Assembly: GCA_039831705.1 (NCBI GenBank) | Contig: JBDOMT010000114.1 | Span: 1-19,533, forward strand | Reading direction: 5' to 3' | Length of the DNA stretch: 19,533 nt | Origin: JAJRWS01 sp039831705 | GTDB lineage: Bacteria; Planctomycetota; Planctomycetia; Pirellulales; Lacipirellulaceae | Shown: in pieces, positions 15,388 through 19,533 of the stretch | Numbering within the stretch: position 1 is the stretch's first letter | How the letters are laid out: each line of letters opens with the position of its first letter | Translations under genes and position numbers: made by a program | The notes under the pieces: model-generated | The model's input: the letters and a program-made list of their open reading frames with translations, nothing else | Database searches by the model: none | What the model was told of the DNA's origin: nothing

Positions 15388-15690
15388 TTACTTTTTATCA
15401 CCATCGAATTTATCGGGAAATTCCTGATCTTCGGGCATATCGTCGTCCCAATCTTCCTCAAAGTCGTCGTCGAATTCGTCGTCGAAATCATCGTCGAAAT
15501 CATCGTCGTCAAAATCGTCAAATGGATCATCTGCCTCTATCGACAGAACCATGCGTCCCGACTTCCCATCGACGTCGGTCCCAATAATGGGGGCTCCATC
15601 CACGATTTCCCGTGGATTGCCAATAGCATTCCGTGGATTGCCCAAAATAGCCAGTTGATCATTTTCCTGTAACATGGATAGGGTGCTCAT
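15388..15690 (-). CDS. Small Asp-rich acidic hypothetical protein
   Basis: A 100-residue protein. An N-terminal half of about 55 residues (with NPRNAIGNPREIVDGAPIIG and a short strand GRMVLSIEADD) is followed by an extremely acidic tail of repeated D-D-D-F/E units made from GAC/GAT/GAA/TTC codons, ending in a short Lys-Lys. Such tails suggest cation, histidine-rich or basic-protein binding, but no function is known. The start is uncertain: ATG at 15690 or ATG at 15675 are both plausible, and the frame is open to 15792. It lies upstream of ileS on the same strand, with 135 bp of repeat sequence between them. The tail's DNA is itself repetitive, so its length may vary between strains. Confidence 0.65.
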   Translation of the reverse strand: MSTLSMLQENDQLAILGNPRNAIGNPREIVDGAPIIGTDVDGKSGRMVLSIEADDPFDDFDDDDFDDDFDDEFDDDFEEDWDDDMPEDQEFPDKFDGDKK

Positions 15691-15889
15691 CTTCACAACC
15701 TTTTCTTGGTCCAATATATCTGCTAAACCGGCTTCTTTGCTAGCAACCCCTGCGTGCCAGTCCCCACCAGAATCTCGGATTTTCCCCGACAAGGGGCCCG
15801 CTTGTCAAGGAAGGAAACTTTTCTCTGCAAGCTGAAGTTGGCCGTATGGTCAGAACAGGCTAAACTGGCGCGATTGTGGCTAAGCCCGA

Positions 15890-16092
15890 ATATTTCATAA
15901 ACATTCTGCTACGAGTCCGAATAGCACTGCGTCTGCTGCGTTAGCTGGGTTTACTAGACTACGAGGTACTTTGGGTGTGCTCAAGTATAGACAATACGTT
16001 CCGCACCCAAATCACCGTTTGCCTTGCAGCCACAGCACTCTTCGACCTCTCGTAGACCAAAACAAGTTTCGGTGCCCAAGTTTATGAAATAT
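15890..16092. mobile_element. MITE-like element with 13-bp perfect terminal inverted repeats
   Basis: ATATTTCATAAAC (15890-15902) is repeated in perfect inverted form at 16080-16092. The similarity continues weakly outward (GGCTAAGCC on the left, GGCTAGG on the right), giving about 15878-16103 overall. Inside is a second stem, TTTGGGTGTG (15970-15979) with CGCACCCAAA (16002-16011), one mismatch, and a CTACGAG / CTCTCGTAG pairing. No open frame of note and no clear target duplication was found. The element occupies most of the 463-bp gap between the divergent Asp-rich and YhaO-like genes. A structured RNA is an alternative reading. Confidence 0.6.
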
Positions 16093-16153
16093 CCAGGCTA
16101 GGCATACCTAACCCCCAAAGCCACCGCCCGAACTGCACGCAAGGAGGCGTACT

Positions 16154-17467
16154 ATGTCTCAAAAACCGACTCACCCCTCTCTACGCTTCGTCCACTCCAG
16201 CGACTTGCATCTGGAACGTCCTTTGGGTGGAGTAGCGGAAGTTCCCGCTCGGCTGCGTGATTTATTCCTGGAATCCCCCTATTTGGCTGCTGAGCGGGTA
16301 TTTGAAACGGTATTGTCTGAGAAGGCCGACGCCTTGCTGCTCGCTGGCGATGTGGTCGATGTCGAACAGGCGGGCCCACGGGCTGCTCTGTTCCTGATCG
16401 ACCAATTCCAACGACTTGCCGATCACAATATTCCCGTCTATTGGGCATGTGGTCTTGCCGATCAGCTCACCGATTGGCCAGCACATGCCAAACTGCCCCA
16501 AAATGTCATCCGTTTTCCTGCGGGTCAAGTCAATAACATCCTCTGCCAACGTGACGAAAAAACCATCGCCCGCATCCAAGGTATCAGCCGCAGCCCTGGA
16601 GCGGCTCTGGATGATAGCCAATTTCATCGCGATGCGCACGGATTGTTCACCGTAGGCATATCGTATGAAACGTCTGCTTCGGCAGGGACTGAAGGGGATC
16701 GACTTCACTACATGGCATTAGGCGGACAGCACCGCCGTCAAACCGTAGATCAATCGCCCGGATTGGCTCACTACTGTGGCACTCCCCAGGGACGTACTCC
16801 CGACGAATCGGGGCCCCACGGTTGTACGGTCGTTCAGGTTGATGAAACGGGCCACGTAAAAACCCGCTTGGTGCCAACCGATGCGGTCCGTTGGCTGACG
16901 GAAACCATCGAAATCACCGCGAGTACCGACGAATCGGGTCTGCTGAACCAGTTTTTGAAACGGACCGACCGCTTACGCGAAAAACATGCCGGGCCAGAAT
17001 TGCTTATTACCTGGCAGATTGTTGGCAGCGGTCCTTTGCTGACTCAGATGCATCCTGGCGGTTTGGCGGGTCGGCTGCTCGAAACGCTGCGTGAAAGGCA
17101 ACAGGATAACGAAAAAGGTGTCTGGAGCGTGGCCATCCTCTGCGACGCTGCGCTCGATGTACCTGCCGAGTGGTACGACCAGGAAACGATCCTGGGAGAT
17201 CTGCTGCGGCAAATTCAGCGAATGGAAAACGAAGACGACATCTCTCTGCAGCTCGCTGATTTTCTTCCTGATGAGCTGCGAGACCATTACTCTGAAACCA
17301 CAAAACACGAGGACGTTAAGTCCGGAAATGGTACGCAGTCAAAACACTCGATAGAAAATCAACTTTCGCAGCTGGTAGAAATCGAAAATCACCTGCAGCG
17401 GAAAATTTTACTGCGAGAAGCAGCCAAATTAGGTATCGATTTAATCACGATCGAAGACAGACCATGA
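16154..17467 (+). CDS. YhaO-like (SbcD/Mre11 family) metallophosphoesterase, degenerate metal site
   Basis: A 437-residue protein related to the nuclease subunit of SbcCD-like complexes. Motif I is SSDLHLERPL (D17, H19) and motif II is LLAGDVVDV (D66, D69). Motif III, normally GNHD, reads GLAD (100-103), losing the N and H. The mid-domain histidine position reads VGISYE (167-172). Motif V, normally GHxH, reads GGQH (190-193), keeping only the second H. The fold therefore looks kept but the two-metal site looks incomplete. The C-terminal part (about 250-437) is a capping region ending in a helical stretch that should contact the partner ATPase. The start ATG has AAGGAGG 6 nt upstream. The stop overlaps the next gene by ATGA, so both are translated together. 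Catalytic activity is doubtful. Confidence 0.85.
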   Translation: MSQKPTHPSLRFVHSSDLHLERPLGGVAEVPARLRDLFLESPYLAAERVFETVLSEKADALLLAGDVVDVEQAGPRAALFLIDQFQRLADHNIPVYWACGLADQLTDWPAHAKLPQNVIRFPAGQVNNILCQRDEKTIARIQGISRSPGAALDDSQFHRDAHGLFTVGISYETSASAGTEGDRLHYMALGGQHRRQTVDQSPGLAHYCGTPQGRTPDESGPHGCTVVQVDETGHVKTRLVPTDAVRWLTETIEITASTDESGLLNQFLKRTDRLREKHAGPELLITWQIVGSGPLLTQMHPGGLAGRLLETLRERQQDNEKGVWSVAILCDAALDVPAEWYDQETILGDLLRQIQRMENEDDISLQLADFLPDELRDHYSETTKHEDVKSGNGTQSKHSIENQLSQLVEIENHLQRKILLREAAKLGIDLITIEDRP

Positions 17468-19533
17468 AAATTAATGACTTGAACATCGAAGGATTTGGTG
17501 TTTGGCACAACTTGGACCTGCCCGGAATCTCCTCCAAGCTAACCGCCTTTTATGGTGCCAACGAAGCTGGCAAAACTACCCTGATGCAGTTTGTCCGCGG
17601 AATCCTTTACGGCATATCGCCCGAACGACGTCAGCGTTACCTGCCACCTCAAGAAGGAGGTCGACCTGGTGGCTCCATGACGATCGATGATTCTGGGCAG
17701 CATTTTAGCGTAATGCGAATCGCCGATCGAGGCCCCAACGACATGGGGCGAGTGACGATCACTTCGAAAGGCAACCAATTCAGCTCGACCGATTCCCAAA
17801 ATGCGGACAAGCCAATTTCCGGGGATCGCCTGTTGCGTGAAACGTTGGGCGAAGTGGATGAGCAGACATTCAACAACCTATTCGCCATTGGATTGGGGGA
17901 AATCCAACGTTTGTCGACCCTCAGCGGGACCCAGGCAGCCCAGTCCCTCTATCGACTCACCTCAGGACTCGATCGGGTAAGTCTCTTCGATATTATCCAA
18001 GGCTTGCGTGAATCTCGCCATCAGTTGATTCACCAAATCATCCCCCAATCCGCAGCGAAAACAACCGCAACAAAACCGATCGAACTCCGATCCGCGCAAG
18101 CCGCTCCATTGACGGCGCTGGTTACCCAACGCGATCGGCTAAAGGCACGCATTGACGAACTGAAAGAGCAAAACCGTCAGTGGTCGCAATGGTCGGTTCA
18201 ACTTGAAGAATTCGATCGCCAAATCGAAGCAACGGAAGCTCTCTTGAACGAGCGTCAACACGCGGCTCGAACCATCGAAATTGCGGTCGGATTAAAAACC
18301 AACTGGCGTCGTCGGGCCAAATTGTCTCATCTCATTCAGCAACATCATGGCGCAACTCTGCTACCGGAGAACGCCATCGACCGGCTCGAAACGTATCAGG
18401 AAAAAATAGCCGGTCACCAACGTGAGGCAGACATCCTGCAAGGCCAACGATCTCAGTTAAGTGATGAAATAGAAAACCTCGACATCAATCAACACCTGGT
18501 ACAGCATGCCAGCCGAATCGAAGCTTTGGGGGAACAGCGGGACTGGCTTCAGGCCTTAGAACGACAGGCCGAACGACTCACCGAAGAGGCTGAAGAAAGC
18601 CAACAGCGGCTGACCAGCGAGCAAGCCCGATTGAGCAGCTCTCTGGGGATCTCCGACAACCCAACTGCTCTGCGTACATTGAGTGAACGGGATCTCAAGA
18701 ACCTGCGCCCACAAATCCAGGCACTGCAAAGAACCCAGCAGCAAGTGGATCAGGCACAGCAAGAACTGGCTGACCTCAGCCAAAATGAGCAGTCACTCCA
18801 ACTGCAACTTGAATCGACTTCCACCTCGGGAGAACAGCATGGCTTGCCCATGGATGTTCAGGAAACCAGCGATCTGGTCGCCAACATGCGCAAGCGACTA
18901 CAGGTGGAACAACGGATTGAGCAAGCTCAGGCCCACATGGTGGAAATGGAAGGTCAAAGCCACGAGTTACTTGACGAACAGGTCATGCCACTGTGGCTCT
19001 TTGGACTGCTATTGAGCGTTTTTATCCTGGGATCTTTGATGATTGGACTCTGGCTGATTGTCCCATCCTCACCTCTGGGTCAATACGGAGGGTTGTTTGC
19101 ACTGCTGGGAATTTCCGGAGCCGGCTTCAGTTGGATGTTCAAATTTTTCGCGGAAGATGCAGCCGCCGACCGACTCGACGCCTGCCACCGGCAAATTGAA
19201 ATCGCGGAAAAGCAATACCAGGACGGCCTGCGCGAAAAAGAAAAACTTAATAGCACTCTAACCTTGGTGGATGGCTCGGTGGTGTTGCGTTTGCAGGCAG
19301 CCGAACGACATTTGGCAACTCTTGAAAATCTACTACCCGTCGCCACCGAACGTAAAGTGGCATCGCATGAAGCGTCCGGCGCCCGCCAGCGTTTACAGAT
19401 GGCTCAACAGAAGTACGATCAGACTTTGGAAGAGTGGAAAACCAAGATGGTTGCCCTCGGGTTGCCTCCCGAACTCGACCACCGTCTGCTCACGGACGTT
19501 ACCGATCGCTATGGCAAATTGTCGGTCCTGGAG
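17464..19533 (+). CDS. YhaN-like (SbcC/Rad50-related) coiled-coil ATPase with two membrane segments (partial)
   Basis: The frame is open for 690 codons to the window edge, so the C-terminal ATPase half is missing. It begins MKINDLNIEGFGVWHNLDL, the N-terminal ABC-ATPase strand of SbcC/RecN-like proteins. Walker A is GANEAGKTT (31-39), with the YhaN-type NEAGKT sequence. A LFAIGLGEIQRLSTLSG segment follows. From about residue 215 to 500 the sequence is Q/E/L-rich coiled coil. Two hydrophobic segments (about 508-533 and 541-562) then interrupt it as a hairpin, and coiled coil resumes. They suggest attachment to the cell membrane at the apex region of the coil. The Walker B and signature motifs would lie beyond the window. 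The start overlaps the YhaO-like stop (ATGA). The partner relationship is an inference from this coupling and the known YhaO/YhaN pairing. Confidence 0.9.
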   Translation, partial: MKINDLNIEGFGVWHNLDLPGISSKLTAFYGANEAGKTTLMQFVRGILYGISPERRQRYLPPQEGGRPGGSMTIDDSGQHFSVMRIADRGPNDMGRVTITSKGNQFSSTDSQNADKPISGDRLLRETLGEVDEQTFNNLFAIGLGEIQRLSTLSGTQAAQSLYRLTSGLDRVSLFDIIQGLRESRHQLIHQIIPQSAAKTTATKPIELRSAQAAPLTALVTQRDRLKARIDELKEQNRQWSQWSVQLEEFDRQIEATEALLNERQHAARTIEIAVGLKTNWRRRAKLSHLIQQHHGATLLPENAIDRLETYQEKIAGHQREADILQGQRSQLSDEIENLDINQHLVQHASRIEALGEQRDWLQALERQAERLTEEAEESQQRLTSEQARLSSSLGISDNPTALRTLSERDLKNLRPQIQALQRTQQQVDQAQQELADLSQNEQSLQLQLESTSTSGEQHGLPMDVQETSDLVANMRKRLQVEQRIEQAQAHMVEMEGQSHELLDEQVMPLWLFGLLLSVFILGSLMIGLWLIVPSSPLGQYGGLFALLGISGAGFSWMFKFFAEDAAADRLDACHRQIEIAEKQYQDGLREKEKLNSTLTLVDGSVVLRLQAAERHLATLENLLPVATERKVASHEASGARQRLQMAQQKYDQTLEEWKTKMVALGLPPELDHRLLTDVTDRYGKLSVLE

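Overview
The window looks like a chromosomal segment of a planctomycete, probably from the Pirellulales. This is an inference from gene content, gene style and repeat types; no 16S or other decisive marker is present. Housekeeping genes sit singly or in pairs on both strands. They are separated by 100-450 bp gaps that are unusually rich in short structured repeats. No tRNA, rRNA or CRISPR array was seen.

Layout: (1) 1-712, minus: 5' part of an AMP-forming acyl-CoA synthetase, running off the left edge. (2) 979-2568, plus: YifB/ComM-type Mg-chelatase-like AAA ATPase, with a perfect 16-bp palindrome just upstream. (3) 2569-2992: a REP/BIME-like array of two-hairpin units in both orientations, leading straight into an IS200-type Y1/HUH transposase (2993-3445). 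(4) 3466-5502, minus: UvrD/PcrA-type helicase. (5) 5801-7764, plus: a membrane-anchored TPR-like protein translationally coupled (GTGA overlap) to an RluD-type pseudouridine synthase. (6) 7937-8707, minus: PIG-L/BshB1-like deacetylase with a TTG start. (7) 8861-10743, plus: two secreted proteins, one NTF2-like and one unrecognised. (8) 10805-15690, minus: a small Asp-rich protein, ileS (type 2) and purN, all in one direction. (9) 16154-19533, plus: a YhaO-like phosphoesterase overlapping by ATGA a YhaN-like coiled-coil ATPase that runs off the right edge. This last gene is an open frame of 690 codons carrying two transmembrane segments.

The genes cover RNA modification and translation (rluD, ileS), purine synthesis (purN), DNA repair and recombination (uvrD, yifB, yhaO/yhaN), fatty-acid activation and envelope functions. 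They do not form one pathway.

The most unusual content is of two kinds. First, the gaps hold several unrelated repeat families: a two-hairpin REP array beside its likely transposase; a 72-bp palindromic element present twice; a roughly 200-230 bp element with 13-bp perfect terminal inverted repeats; and four sequence-unrelated simple-repeat families that all have a strict 7-bp period. One of the heptamer palindromes has entered the ileS reading frame just before the KMSKS loop. Second, the YhaO-like nuclease has lost most canonical metal ligands of the Mre11/SbcD site, yet it is coupled to a YhaN-like ATPase with membrane segments.
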